Assembly (NCBI GenBank): GCA_964600165.1
Contig: CAZRIP010000095.1
Span: 1 to 15,738, forward strand
Origin: CAZRIP01 sp964600165
Lineage (GTDB): Bacteria > Elusimicrobiota > Elusimicrobia > UBA1565 > UBA9628
Direction: 5' to 3'
Length of the DNA: 15,738 nucleotides
The notes below the pieces were generated by a model. The model saw only the letters and a list, made by a program, of their open reading frames with translations. It had not been told where the DNA came from and did not search any database. Positions within the stretch are counted from its first letter, which is position 1. Each line of letters begins with the position of its first letter. Positions 6,904 through 13,620 of the stretch are shown piece after piece. The position numbers and the translations under genes were made by a program.

Positions 6904-8619
6904 CTAGTCCAAGTAATCGCGCAGCGACTTGCTGCGGGACGGATGGCGCAGCTTGCGGATCGCCTTGGCCTCGATCTGGCGCACGCGCTCGCGGGTCACG
7001 CGGAAGATGCGGCCCACTTCCTCGAGCGTGCGCGGGTAGCCGGAGTCGATGCCGAAGCGCAGCTTGATGATCTTGGCCTCGCGATCGGTGAGGGTCGAGA
7101 GCACCTTCTCGACCTCGCCGCGGCGCAGGAACGTCGTCGCCGAGTTGCTCGGCGCCGAGTTCGTCTTGTCCTCGATGAAGTCCTCGAGGTAGCTGTCCTC
7201 GTCCTCGCCGATCGGAGTCGCCAGCGAGACGGGCTCCTGCATGATCTTGAGGACGTTCTTCACTTTGTCCATCGAGATGTGAAGGGAGCGCGTATACTCC
7301 TCGAGCGACGGGTCGCGGCCGTACTCCTGGCGATACCGGCGCGTGACCTTGGTGAGCTTCGAGATCAGCTCCTTCATGTGCACGGGGATGCGGATCGTGC
7401 GGGCTTGATCCGCGATCGCGCGGTTGATCGACTGGCGGATCCACCACGTCGCGTAGGTCGAGAACTTGAAGCCGCGCTTGTACTCGAACTTCTCGACGGC
7501 TTTCATCAAGCCGAGGCCGCCCTCTTGGATCAGGTCGGAGAGCTCGAGGTTGGAGTTGACGTGCTTCTTGGCGATCGAGACGACCAGGCGGAGGTTCGCC
7601 TTGATGAGCTTGAGCTTGTCCTCGAGGATCGTCTCCTCCAGGCGCACGATCTTGTCGTCGAGCTCCAGGAACTTCTCGAGCGTGATCGGCAGCATGTGCT
7701 GGGTGCGGTCGAGCCGGTCCTGCACGACGGCCATGTTCTCGAGCGCGGCCTCGACGGCGGTGGTCGCGTAGCCGGTCTTGGCTTTGAACGCGACCGGCTT
7801 CATCTTGCCTTTCTTGACGTCGTTGTAGTACTTCTGGAGCTCTTGGTAGCTCAGGCCGTAGCGCTTCGAGTAGCGCTCGAGCTCGTCGTTGCACTCGTGG
7901 ATCTTGTTGGCGAGGTTCTTGATCTTGTTCGTGAGGCGCTTGACCTTGTCCTGGTTCAAGTTGAGGCTCACGATCTTGGCGATCACCTGCTTGTTGCGCT
8001 TCTCGATCTGCTTCGTGAGCTTCATGCGCTTCATCGGCGAGAGCTTGGGGTCCTTGAGCTTCTTGCGCAAGCTCTCCATGACCTTCTCCGACTTCGCGAT
8101 GAAATCCGCGACGGTCTTCATCTTGCGGCGCATGCCGGAGAGCTCGGCCGTCGTCTTGCGGCCGCGCGGCATGAGCTCCTTGGGGGTCATCTCCTGCTGG
8201 GCGATGAGCGTTTCCCAGGAACGGATCTCCCTCATGGTGACCGGCGACTCGAGGACGAGCAGGCGCAGCTCCTTCTCGCGCTCGCGCACGTTGCGGGCGA
8301 GGGTGACCTCTTCCTCGCGGTTCAACAGCGGCACGCGGCCCATCTCGGAGAGATACATCCGGATGGAATTGGAGATATCGGAAGAGCCGGTCCATTCCTC
8401 GGAGAAGCGCTCGCGCTCGACGACGGGCGCGACGGCGGCCTTCTTGCGGTCGACGACCTCGATGCCGAGGTCCTCGAGCGTGCTCATCAGCTCGTCGACC
8501 TCCTCCGAGTTCATGTTCGACATCGACAGCGACCGGCTGATCTCCTCCAGGGTCAGGTAACCGTGCTCCTTCCCGAGGTCGATCAGGTTCTTCATCGCCT
8601 GGCTTGCTTGGATGGCCAT
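6904..8619 (-). CDS. rpoD: RNA polymerase primary sigma factor (sigma-70)
   Basis: The product is 571 residues and directs RNA polymerase to housekeeping promoters. A region 1.1-like helical segment spans 1-60, region 1.2 about 80-112 (IRMYLSEMGRVPLLNREEE). A long, Lys-rich non-conserved region runs about 113-330, largely predicted helix or coiled coil. Regions 2.1-2.4 are at about 335-412 (LRLVVSIAKKH, DLIQEGGLGLMKAVEKFEY, FSTYATWWIRQ), and region 3 follows with IPVHMKE. Region 4.2 is at about 530-568 (TLEEVGRIFRVTRERVRQIE, then RKLRHPSRSKSLRDYLD). In helix 2.4 the motif reads WWIRQSINRA where most housekeeping factors have WWIRQAITRA. It follows dnaG by ten bases in the classic rpsU-dnaG-rpoD operon. 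AGGGAGAG overlapping the dnaG stop supplies the ribosome site. Confidence 0.97.
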   Translation of the reverse strand: MAIQASQAMKNLIDLGKEHGYLTLEEISRSLSMSNMNSEEVDELMSTLEDLGIEVVDRKKAAVAPVVERERFSEEWTGSSDISNSIRMYLSEMGRVPLLNREEEVTLARNVREREKELRLLVLESPVTMREIRSWETLIAQQEMTPKELMPRGRKTTAELSGMRRKMKTVADFIAKSEKVMESLRKKLKDPKLSPMKRMKLTKQIEKRNKQVIAKIVSLNLNQDKVKRLTNKIKNLANKIHECNDELERYSKRYGLSYQELQKYYNDVKKGKMKPVAFKAKTGYATTAVEAALENMAVVQDRLDRTQHMLPITLEKFLELDDKIVRLEETILEDKLKLIKANLRLVVSIAKKHVNSNLELSDLIQEGGLGLMKAVEKFEYKRGFKFSTYATWWIRQSINRAIADQARTIRIPVHMKELISKLTKVTRRYRQEYGRDPSLEEYTRSLHISMDKVKNVLKIMQEPVSLATPIGEDEDSYLEDFIEDKTNSAPSNSATTFLRRGEVEKVLSTLTDREAKIIKLRFGIDSGYPRTLEEVGRIFRVTRERVRQIEAKAIRKLRHPSRSKSLRDYLD

Positions 8620-8623
8620 TAAT

Positions 8624-8631
8624 CTCTCCCT
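8624..8631 (-). promoter_or_regulatory. Ribosome binding site of rpoD overlapping the dnaG stop
   Basis: The minus strand reads TAGGGAGAGATTAATG: the dnaG TAG stop runs into GGGAGAG, about five bases before the rpoD ATG at 8619. This supports the chosen rpoD start and coupling between the two genes. Confidence 0.6.
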
Positions 8632-10345
8632 AACGTCTCGAACCCTTGAGTTCGGATAAAAGCTTCAAATACTCGCCTTTGAGTCCCGCGTCGCCGGCCA
8701 TGACCTTCGGCTCGATCTCCTTGAGCCGCACCAGTCCGCGCCGCTTCGCCAAGATCGACTTCACCAAGCCCGGCGTGTCCTCGCTCTGCAGCTCTCCGAC
8801 GAGCACCAGCAGCTGCGACGCCGAGACCCGCTCCCCCTCGGGCAGCGAGTCCAATAAACGGCCGGCCCAATCCTGGCTCCCGGAGACTTCCTTCAATCCC
8901 TTCCAAATCGTTTTCGCGGCCTTCGACGCGAGGTCCCCCTCGTCGACGAGAGACGTCAGCTTCGCGTCCTTGAGCAACAATACTAAAAGCTGCTCGTCTT
9001 CCTGCGTCAGCGCCGCCGGCTCATGCCGCTCCGTCGCCCGCGGCGCGGGCTGCTTGACGCCCGGAGTCTTGTCGAGCTGCCTCTTGAGCGCGCCTTCCTG
9101 CACGTCGAGCCGCTGCGACAGCCGCCGCGTCCACTCCGCTTTCAAGATCTCGTCGGGGCATTGCGCGATCGTCGCGAGCACGTCCTTGGCGATCGCCGAC
9201 TTGCTCTCGGGCGTCAGCGGCGTCCCCGCGCGCTTGAGCAGCGTCTCCGTCTTGAACTCGACCAAGTCGACGGCCTTGTCGAGGCAATCCTTCTGGAACG
9301 CCGCGGCGCCGAACTGATGCAGGTGCTCGTCCGGGTCCTTGCCGGAGGGCACCGTCGCGATCCGAACGCTCAAGCCCGCCGCGAGCAGGATCTCCGCGCC
9401 GCGCACGGCCGCGTTGATGCCGGCGTTGTCGGCGTCGAAGACGATGACGACGTCGGAAGCGTGCCGCTTGACGAGCGTCGCGTGCTCGGGCGTCAGCGCC
9501 GTCCCCAGCGGGGCGCACGCCGTCTGGATCCCGTGCTGATGCGACGCGATCACGTCCATGTACCCCTCCATCAAGAGGAGCTGCCGCGCCTTGCGGATCG
9601 CGGGCGAAGCTTGAGAAAGAGCGTAGAGCACCCGGCCCTTCGAGAACACGGGCGTCTCCGGCGTGTTCAAATACTTGGGCTCGCCGTCGCCCATCGTGCG
9701 TCCGCCGAAACCCACGACGCTTCCCTTCGCGTCGCGGATCGGGAACAGCACCCGATCGAAAAAGTATTCCCGGACCCGCCCGCCGTCCCTGACCGCGGCC
9801 AGGCCCGCCTTGACCAGTTGGTCCTTCGTGAAGCCCTTCTTGAGCGCGGCGTCGACGAGGCTGCCGGACTTGCTGGCGAACCCCAACTGAAAATCCTTGA
9901 TGACCGCTTCGCTGAGATGCCGCTTCGCGAAGTACTGCCGCGCCGCCGCCGCGTCCGGAGCCCCGAGCGCCGCGTGATAGTGCCCCGCGGCGAACTCGAG
10001 GAGCTCCTTGAGCTTGAGGCGCTCCTTCTGCTCCGGGCCGAGCTCCGTCGACTCGATCCGCACTCCGACGCGCGCCGCGAGCTTCTCCGCGGCCTCGCCG
10101 AACGACAAATTCTCGATCTTGCGCAGGAACGTGAACACGTCCCCGCCCTCGCCGCACCCGAAGCAGTGGAACGTCTGCCGCTCCGGGCTGACGATGAAAG
10201 ACGGCGTCCGCTCCTGATGGAACGGGCACCGCCCCTTCATGTTGCGTCCCGCCCGAGACAGACCGGGCACGTACTCCGACACGAGCTCGACGATGTCGAG
10301 CTTCGAGCGGATGGCCTCGATCGTCTCGGGCGGGATGAGCGCCAC
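8630..10345 (-). CDS. dnaG: DNA primase
   Basis: The product is 571 residues when started at GTG 10345 (V-A-L-I-P-P-E-T-I, the usual primase N-terminus). An open frame extends to 10489 but the added 48 residues only read rpsU out of frame. A CHC2 zinc finger is present: C40, H43 (CPFH), C61 and C64 (CFGCG). The TOPRIM catalytic core follows, with E260 in LLLMEGYMDVIA and D304/D306 in IVFDADNAG. These residues bind the magnesium needed to make RNA primers at the replication fork. The last 140 or so residues form the helicase-interaction region, which is poorly conserved. The GTG is only 11 bases after the rpsU stop, and the rpoD ribosome site begins in the dnaG stop, so the three are cotranscribed. 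Confidence 0.97.
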   Translation of the reverse strand: MALIPPETIEAIRSKLDIVELVSEYVPGLSRAGRNMKGRCPFHQERTPSFIVSPERQTFHCFGCGEGGDVFTFLRKIENLSFGEAAEKLAARVGVRIESTELGPEQKERLKLKELLEFAAGHYHAALGAPDAAAARQYFAKRHLSEAVIKDFQLGFASKSGSLVDAALKKGFTKDQLVKAGLAAVRDGGRVREYFFDRVLFPIRDAKGSVVGFGGRTMGDGEPKYLNTPETPVFSKGRVLYALSQASPAIRKARQLLLMEGYMDVIASHQHGIQTACAPLGTALTPEHATLVKRHASDVVIVFDADNAGINAAVRGAEILLAAGLSVRIATVPSGKDPDEHLHQFGAAAFQKDCLDKAVDLVEFKTETLLKRAGTPLTPESKSAIAKDVLATIAQCPDEILKAEWTRRLSQRLDVQEGALKRQLDKTPGVKQPAPRATERHEPAALTQEDEQLLVLLLKDAKLTSLVDEGDLASKAAKTIWKGLKEVSGSQDWAGRLLDSLPEGERVSASQLLVLVGELQSEDTPGLVKSILAKRRGLVRLKEIEPKVMAGDAGLKGEYLKLLSELKGSRR

Positions 10346-10356
10346 TGCGACCCGGG

Positions 10357-10554
10357 TTACGCGACCCGACGCCGCTTCGCGCGACGCATCTTCCGGCGGC
10401 TTTCGGCCGCCTTGAGCTTGCGCTTGATCGCCGGCGAAACGTAATGCTCGCGCCGCTTGATCTCCTTCAAGATCCCGTTGCGTTCGCATTCTCGTTTGAA
10501 GCGTCGAAGGGCCTCTTCGATGCCCTCGCCTTCCCGCAATTTGACAAAAACCAT
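10357..10554 (-). CDS. rpsU: 30S ribosomal protein S21
   Basis: The product is 65 residues, normal size for S21. MVFVKLREGEGIEEALRRFK is the typical N-terminus, followed by the C-R-R/K-E pattern (ECERNGILKEIKRREHYVSP) and a strongly basic tail (RRKMRRAKRRRVA). S21 sits on the 30S platform near the anti-Shine-Dalgarno end of 16S rRNA and aids initiation. It heads the rpsU-dnaG-rpoD macromolecular synthesis operon, with dnaG starting 11 bases downstream. On the minus strand AAGGTGG lies about 13 bases before the ATG, further than usual for a ribosome site. A 44-base gap separates it from the HIT gene, with no obvious promoter between them. Confidence 0.97.
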   Translation of the reverse strand: MVFVKLREGEGIEEALRRFKRECERNGILKEIKRREHYVSPAIKRKLKAAESRRKMRRAKRRRVA

Positions 10555-10598
10555 GCTAGTTCTTCACCACCTTTTTGTGACGTCCTGGTACCAAAATT

Positions 10599-10937
10599 TC
10601 AGCCGGGCGGCCACTGCATCGCCCGGCCGCCGAGCAAATGATAGTGCAGATGATCCACCGTCTGGCCCGCCCCGCGGCCGTTGTTGGTCACGAGACGGAA
10701 CGACGAAAGCTTGCCCTTCTCCGCGATCGCCTTGGCCGCCAGCTGGAGATGTCCGAGCAAAGCGCTGTCCTCGTCCACGCAGGCGGACAGGGCGGCGACG
10801 TGCTTTTTCGGAACGACGAGGACGTGAGTGGGCGCCTGAGGATTGATGTCCTTGAAAGCGACCGAACGATCGTCTTCGTGAACCAGCTGGGCCGGGATTT
10901 CGCGCTTGATGATCTTGCAAAAAATGCAGTCAGACAT
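10599..10937 (-). CDS. HIT-family nucleotide hydrolase/transferase (HinT-like)
   Basis: The product is 112 residues from ATG 10937; a TTG six bases upstream (10943) is possible but less likely. MSDCIFCKIIKREIP is the common HinT start. C4, C7, H46 and H96 are the likely zinc ligands of this subgroup. The histidine triad reads H-L-H-Y-H-L-L at 96-102, with the central histidine acting as nucleophile on AMP-linked substrates (purine nucleoside phosphoramidates, aminoacyl-adenylates). The domain is full length. It lies upstream of rpsU on the same strand, 44 bases away, and the strong promoter in front of it may drive the whole rpsU-dnaG-rpoD unit. Confidence 0.93.
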   Translation of the reverse strand: MSDCIFCKIIKREIPAQLVHEDDRSVAFKDINPQAPTHVLVVPKKHVAALSACVDEDSALLGHLQLAAKAIAEKGKLSSFRLVTNNGRGAGQTVDHLHYHLLGGRAMQWPPG

Positions 10938-10952
10938 TCCCAATCCGCAGGC

Positions 10953-10981
10953 ATTATAGCCTTATCGCGCGGGCCCGGCAA
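10953..10981 (-). promoter_or_regulatory. Promoter of the HIT-rpsU-dnaG-rpoD transcript
   Basis: On the minus strand TTGCCG (10976-10981) is followed after 17 bases by a perfect TATAAT (10953-10958). Transcription would start near 10946, about eight bases before the HIT ATG. This is the best -10 in the window and is suitably placed to drive the macromolecular synthesis operon. Confidence 0.65.
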
Positions 10982-11005
10982 GGGCCCTACGGCCGGTGCC
11001 CCCGG

Positions 11006-11019
11006 GGGTCCGAAGACCC
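11006..11019 (-). terminator. Short UUCG hairpin after the receiver gene
   Basis: The minus strand reads GGGTC-TTCG-GACCC, a five-pair stem closed by a cUUCGg tetraloop, eight bases after the TAG stop at 11028. No U-tract follows, so it is more likely a 3' stabilising or weak termination hairpin than a strong intrinsic terminator. Confidence 0.35.
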
Positions 11020-11027
11020 AAGGCGGG

Positions 11028-11459
11028 CTAAGAAGCCGCCTTGCGCCGCGCCAACTCGGGCGGCATCGTCTTCAGGACGCGGTGCAGCGTGGCCGTGAAC
11101 GAGGCCATGGGAACGGGCTTCGGAAGGAACTCGAGGACGTTGGCTTCTTGGCGGATCATGTCGATCGTCGCCTGCTTGACGTTTCCCGACGAGATCACGA
11201 TCACCGGGACGGCGCCGGCGCCCTCGGCCTGGAGATTGCGCAGGAGCTCGTAGCCGCCTTGGTTGGGCATCAGGAGGTCGGTCACGATCAGGTCGGGGAT
11301 CCGCGTCGCGAGCTGGGCGAGCGCGTCCGCGCCGTCTTTCGCGGAGAAGACCTTGAAGCCCTCTTTGCCGAGCGTCAGCTCGAAGAGCTTGATCATCTCG
11401 GGATCGTCGTCGACGACGAGGATCGTCTTGTCGCCCGCGGGCCCCAATGTTTCTTCCAT
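11028..11459 (-). CDS. Single-domain response regulator (CheY-like receiver)
   Basis: The product is 143 residues, almost all one receiver domain. The acidic triplet D17-D19 (LVVDDDPEM) binds magnesium, and D61 (IVTDLLMPN) is the phosphorylated aspartate. S90/S91 (VIVISSGN) and K114 (LPKPV) complete the switch set. There is no output domain; the C-terminus ends in a basic stretch (ELARRKAAS). It should act by binding a partner, as CheY or Spo0F do. It lies 45 bases downstream of mtaB on the same strand and may share its transcript. No histidine kinase is present in the window, so the signal is unknown. A hairpin at 11006-11019 lies just after the stop. Confidence 0.92.
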   Translation of the reverse strand: MEETLGPAGDKTILVVDDDPEMIKLFELTLGKEGFKVFSAKDGADALAQLATRIPDLIVTDLLMPNQGGYELLRNLQAEGAGAVPVIVISSGNVKQATIDMIRQEANVLEFLPKPVPMASFTATLHRVLKTMPPELARRKAAS

Positions 11460-11504
11460 ATGAGAGCATACCCAGGGGCTCGGAAAGCCGCAAGGCCCAG
11501 GCGG

Positions 11505-12698
11505 TCAGGCGCCGACAGGCACGGTCACGCGGCGCAGGCCTCGGCCCGGGTCGGCGGGAAGAGCCACGGTCAGGAACTCGCCGGTCAAGCCGGACCGGCC
11601 GCCGTCGAGCGCGACGACGACGCGCGTCTTGCCGGCGACGCGACGCGCGAACGCGGCGCGCAGGCGCGCGTCCAGAGCCCGCAGCACGCGCGCTCGAGAA
11701 ACGATCGCCTCTTCGGCGACGCGGTCCGGCAGCCGGGCGGCCGAAGTCCCCGGACGCGGCGAGTATCGGAACACGTGCAGCCCGTCGAGGCCGCACGCTT
11801 CGATGAACCGCTCGGACTCCGCGAACTCCTCGGCCGTCTCACCGGGGAAGCCGACGATCACGTCGGCGAACAGGCCGATGCCGGGCACGACGGCGCGCGC
11901 CGCGTCGAGCCTTCTCCCGTAAAAGCTCGCCGAGTGCCACCGGCGCATCCGCCGCAGCGTGGCCTCGCAGCCGGACTGAAGAGGCAAGTGCAGCGAAGGG
12001 CAAAGCTTTCCCTCGGAGCGCGCCATCAGGCCGAGCAGGCGGTCGGTCGCGTCGGTGACTTCCAGGGACGAAAGCCTCACGCGAAAATCTCCCGGGGTCG
12101 CCAGCAGGCGCTCGAGCAGCGCGACGAGGTCCGACCGCCCCTCGCGCCAGCGTCCGAGGCGCACGCCGCAAAGGACCAACTCGGGAATCCCCCGCGCGAT
12201 AAGGCCCTTTGCTTCAGAGACAACGGAGTCCAGCGTTCGGCATTCCAGCCGCGGGCGGATCGACGGGATCACGCAGAACGCGCAGCTCATGTTGCAGCCG
12301 TCCTGGACCTTGACGAAGGCGCGCGCGTGGCCGTCCAAGCCCGTGACGCCGTCGACGGGCGCGGCCGAGCAGCCGAGCATCGCGGGTATCGACGCCTTGT
12401 CCGCGTTGCCGACGATCACGGCGGCCGGCGCCGCGTCGCGGATTTTGCCCGGATCGCGCGTGGCGAGGCAGCCGGTCACGATCAGCCGCGCCGCCGGGTT
12501 GCGCCGCGCGATGCGCCGCGCGAGCCTGACCGCGTCGCGGTCGGCCTCGGCCGTCACCGTGCAGGTGTTGATGACGCAAAGATCGGCGTTCCCCCAATCC
12601 TCGACGCCCTCGCCCCCGCCGGACAGCAGGCGCTCGCGCAGCAGCTGGGTTTCGTACTGGTTGACGCGGCAGCCGAAGGTGTGAGTGAAGACGCGCAT
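11505..12698 (-). CDS. mtaB: tRNA (N6-L-threonylcarbamoyladenosine(37)-C2)-methylthiotransferase
   Basis: The product is 397 residues and a radical-SAM methylthiotransferase. It converts t6A to ms2t6A at position 37 of ANN-decoding tRNAs. The N-terminal UPF0004 domain (about 1-110) supplies the auxiliary cluster ligands C10, C46 (NTCTVTAEADR) and C77 (TGCLA). The radical-SAM cluster is C135, C139 and C142 (GCNMSCAFC). A TRAM-like tail follows from about 335. The NTCTV...EAD and FGCRVNQYET motifs favour MtaB over MiaB or RimO. The loop after the cluster reads PSIRPRLECRT, where most relatives have an R-G-x-x-x-S-R pattern, so this copy is somewhat divergent. It precedes a receiver gene by 45 bases. 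A -10 hexamer six bases upstream of the ATG suggests leaderless expression. Confidence 0.92.
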   Translation of the reverse strand: MRVFTHTFGCRVNQYETQLLRERLLSGGGEGVEDWGNADLCVINTCTVTAEADRDAVRLARRIARRNPAARLIVTGCLATRDPGKIRDAAPAAVIVGNADKASIPAMLGCSAAPVDGVTGLDGHARAFVKVQDGCNMSCAFCVIPSIRPRLECRTLDSVVSEAKGLIARGIPELVLCGVRLGRWREGRSDLVALLERLLATPGDFRVRLSSLEVTDATDRLLGLMARSEGKLCPSLHLPLQSGCEATLRRMRRWHSASFYGRRLDAARAVVPGIGLFADVIVGFPGETAEEFAESERFIEACGLDGLHVFRYSPRPGTSAARLPDRVAEEAIVSRARVLRALDARLRAAFARRVAGKTRVVVALDGGRSGLTGEFLTVALPADPGRGLRRVTVPVGA

Positions 12699-12704
12699 CG
12701 CGAG

Positions 12705-12710
12705 ATTCTA
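12705..12710 (-). promoter_or_regulatory. -10 element of mtaB adjacent to the start codon
   Basis: TAGAAT on the minus strand ends six bases before the mtaB ATG at 12698, with no Shine-Dalgarno sequence between. No convincing -35 is visible. This suggests a leaderless message. Confidence 0.4.
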
Positions 12711-12776
12711 CAGAATTGGCGGGTGGGGGCTCATTGTTTGAGGCCGAAATGAGCGGCGGCGGCGGCGAGGCGGCGC

Positions 12777-12782
12777 TACAAT
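12777..12782 (+). promoter_or_regulatory. -10 element of the receiver-like gene adjacent to the start codon
   Basis: TACAAT ends six bases before the ATG at 12789 and no ribosome site lies between. No convincing -35 is visible in the GC-rich sequence upstream. The divergent mtaB gene has the same arrangement 67 bases away. Confidence 0.4.
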
Positions 12783-12788
12783 AGCGTC

Positions 12789-13106
12789 ATGAGCGGCGCC
12801 GTCCTCTTCGTCGGAGACGAGCCGGCCCTATTCGAGCGCGTCGAGGAGCTGCTCGCGGGGCGCGGCATCAAGTGCGTCTACGCGAACACCCCGACGACGG
12901 CGGCCACGGCGCTCGCCCTCACCTCGATCAAGGCCGCGCTCGTCGACTCCGCGTTGACGGCGGCCGACGAGCTGGCGTTCCAGCTCTCGTCGCTCACCGA
13001 CGTGCCGGTGCGCGTCGTCTCCCGCTCCGAGTCCTCCGACGACGAGAGCCTCTGGGCCGTCCTGCGGCCCGCGCTGCGCGTCAAGCGCGCCGCCGCGCGC
13101 TTCTAG
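12789..13106 (+). CDS. Degenerate receiver-domain (pseudo-receiver) protein
   Basis: The product is 105 residues and follows the receiver-fold pattern without matching it fully. It has VLFVGDEPALF (acidic pair D10-E11 at the usual metal site), then ALVDS with D53 at the phosphoacceptor position. S79 (VVSRSES) is at the switch site, and VLRPAL at 91-96 sits where active receivers have L-x-K-P-F. The conserved lysine is therefore arginine, and the usual M-P-x-x-x-G loop after the aspartate reads SALTAADEL. Such proteins often act as phosphorylation-independent adaptors; that is known of the class and not shown here. It is the only domain. It diverges from mtaB and precedes the secreted basic protein gene by 95 bases. 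The receiver assignment is fairly good, function unknown. Confidence 0.7.
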   Translation: MSGAVLFVGDEPALFERVEELLAGRGIKCVYANTPTTAATALALTSIKAALVDSALTAADELAFQLSSLTDVPVRVVSRSESSDDESLWAVLRPALRVKRAAARF

Positions 13107-13134
13107 CCCCGCCTTAAAGCGCATCCCCATGTGA

Positions 13135-13163
13135 TTGAAGTCACAGCCAACTTTTGCTAGCGT
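13135..13163 (+). promoter_or_regulatory. Extended -10 promoter of the secreted basic protein gene
   Basis: TTGAAG (13135-13140) is followed after 17 bases by TAGCGT (13158-13163), preceded by TGC, an extended -10. Transcription would begin near 13170, giving a leader of about 30 bases. TTTTGC (13152-13157) with TATACG (13175-13180) is an alternative pair. Confidence 0.45.
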
Positions 13164-13191
13164 CACCCGTAAGATATACGGACGTCAAACT

Positions 13192-13196
13192 GGAGG
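13192..13196 (+). promoter_or_regulatory. Strong Shine-Dalgarno sequence fixing the start at 13202
   Basis: GGAGG lies five bases before ATG 13202. This is the clearest ribosome site in the window and rules out an upstream TTG at 13154 in the same frame. Confidence 0.75.
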
Positions 13197-13201
13197 CACA
13201 A

Positions 13202-13567
13202 ATGCAAAAGACGATCATCGTGCTCGCCGCGCTCTTCGCGTTCGCCGTCGCCGCCCGCGCCCAGACCCAGGACAACAGCAATGCCCCTGTTCCCATCGCT
13301 CCCGCCGCCGGCAACGGCGGCCAGCAGGGCAACGGCCAGTGGAAAAAGGACCACCCCCGCCGCGCCGAGGTCAACGGCCGCATGAACAAGGGCGTTCAGG
13401 ACGGCGATATGACCAAGGGCCAGGAAGCCAAGGACCGGCGCGAGGAGCGCCGCATGGCGGCCAAGGACGGCGGCCATATCACGAAGGCCGATCAGCGCAA
13501 GCTCAACCGGCGGATCAACCGGCAGGAGAAGCGCGACGCGAAGAAGAAGGCCGCGGCCGGACAGTAA
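13202..13567 (+). CDS. Small secreted Lys/Arg-rich protein, unknown function
   Basis: The product is 121 residues from an ATG with a GGAGG ribosome site. A signal peptide spans 1-20 (MQKTIIVLAALFAFAVAARA, cleavage before QTQD). A Pro/Gly/Asn-rich linker covers about 21-46. The rest is a highly charged, helix-prone domain: HPRRAEVNGRMNKGVQ at 51-66, then GQEAKDRREERRMAAKDGG, then HITKADQRKLNRRINRQEKR. The HPRRAEVN and GGHITKxxQxxLNRxxN signatures recur, to my memory, in small exported proteins of many Gram-negative bacteria without known function. It stands alone, with its own promoter and a strong terminator right after the stop. A role in binding nucleic acid, acidic polymers or the cell wall is possible but unproven. 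Confidence 0.8.
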   Translation: MQKTIIVLAALFAFAVAARAQTQDNSNAPVPIAPAAGNGGQQGNGQWKKDHPRRAEVNGRMNKGVQDGDMTKGQEAKDRREERRMAAKDGGHITKADQRKLNRRINRQEKRDAKKKAAAGQ

Positions 13568-13577
13568 ATCTCCAACA

Positions 13578-13616
13578 AAAGCCCCCGCGCACGATCCGCG
13601 CGGGGGCTTTCTTTTT
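13578..13616. terminator. Strong bidirectional intrinsic terminator
   Basis: Perfect 13-base arms, aaagcccccgcgc (13578-13590) and gcgcgggggcttt (13598-13610), enclose a seven-base loop. TTTCTTTTT follows on the plus strand. The A-rich run before the left arm offers a shorter U-tract on the minus strand. It lies between the stops of the convergent secreted-protein gene (13567) and rsmE (13621). Confidence 0.9.
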
Positions 13617-13620
13617 GGAG

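Noticed and set aside
6943..8622. 559-codon plus-strand open frame antisense to rpoD, with a 591-codon minus-strand frame at 6620-8395
   Set aside because: rpoD is unmistakable in the other minus frame. The shadows have biased composition (Leu/Asp/Val/Arg or Arg/Ala/Asp) and no recognisable domain.
10346..10489. 48-residue N-terminal extension of dnaG
   Set aside because: The extension lies inside rpsU in another frame, while GTG 10345 gives the normal primase N-terminus.
10638..12752. 704-codon plus-strand open frame across HIT, receiver and mtaB
   Set aside because: It runs antisense to three recognisable genes and their intergenic promoters, and its translation has no coherent domain.
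13154..13201. Upstream TTG start for the secreted basic protein
   Set aside because: It would lie in the promoter and bury the signal peptide; ATG 13202 has a GGAGG site five bases upstream.
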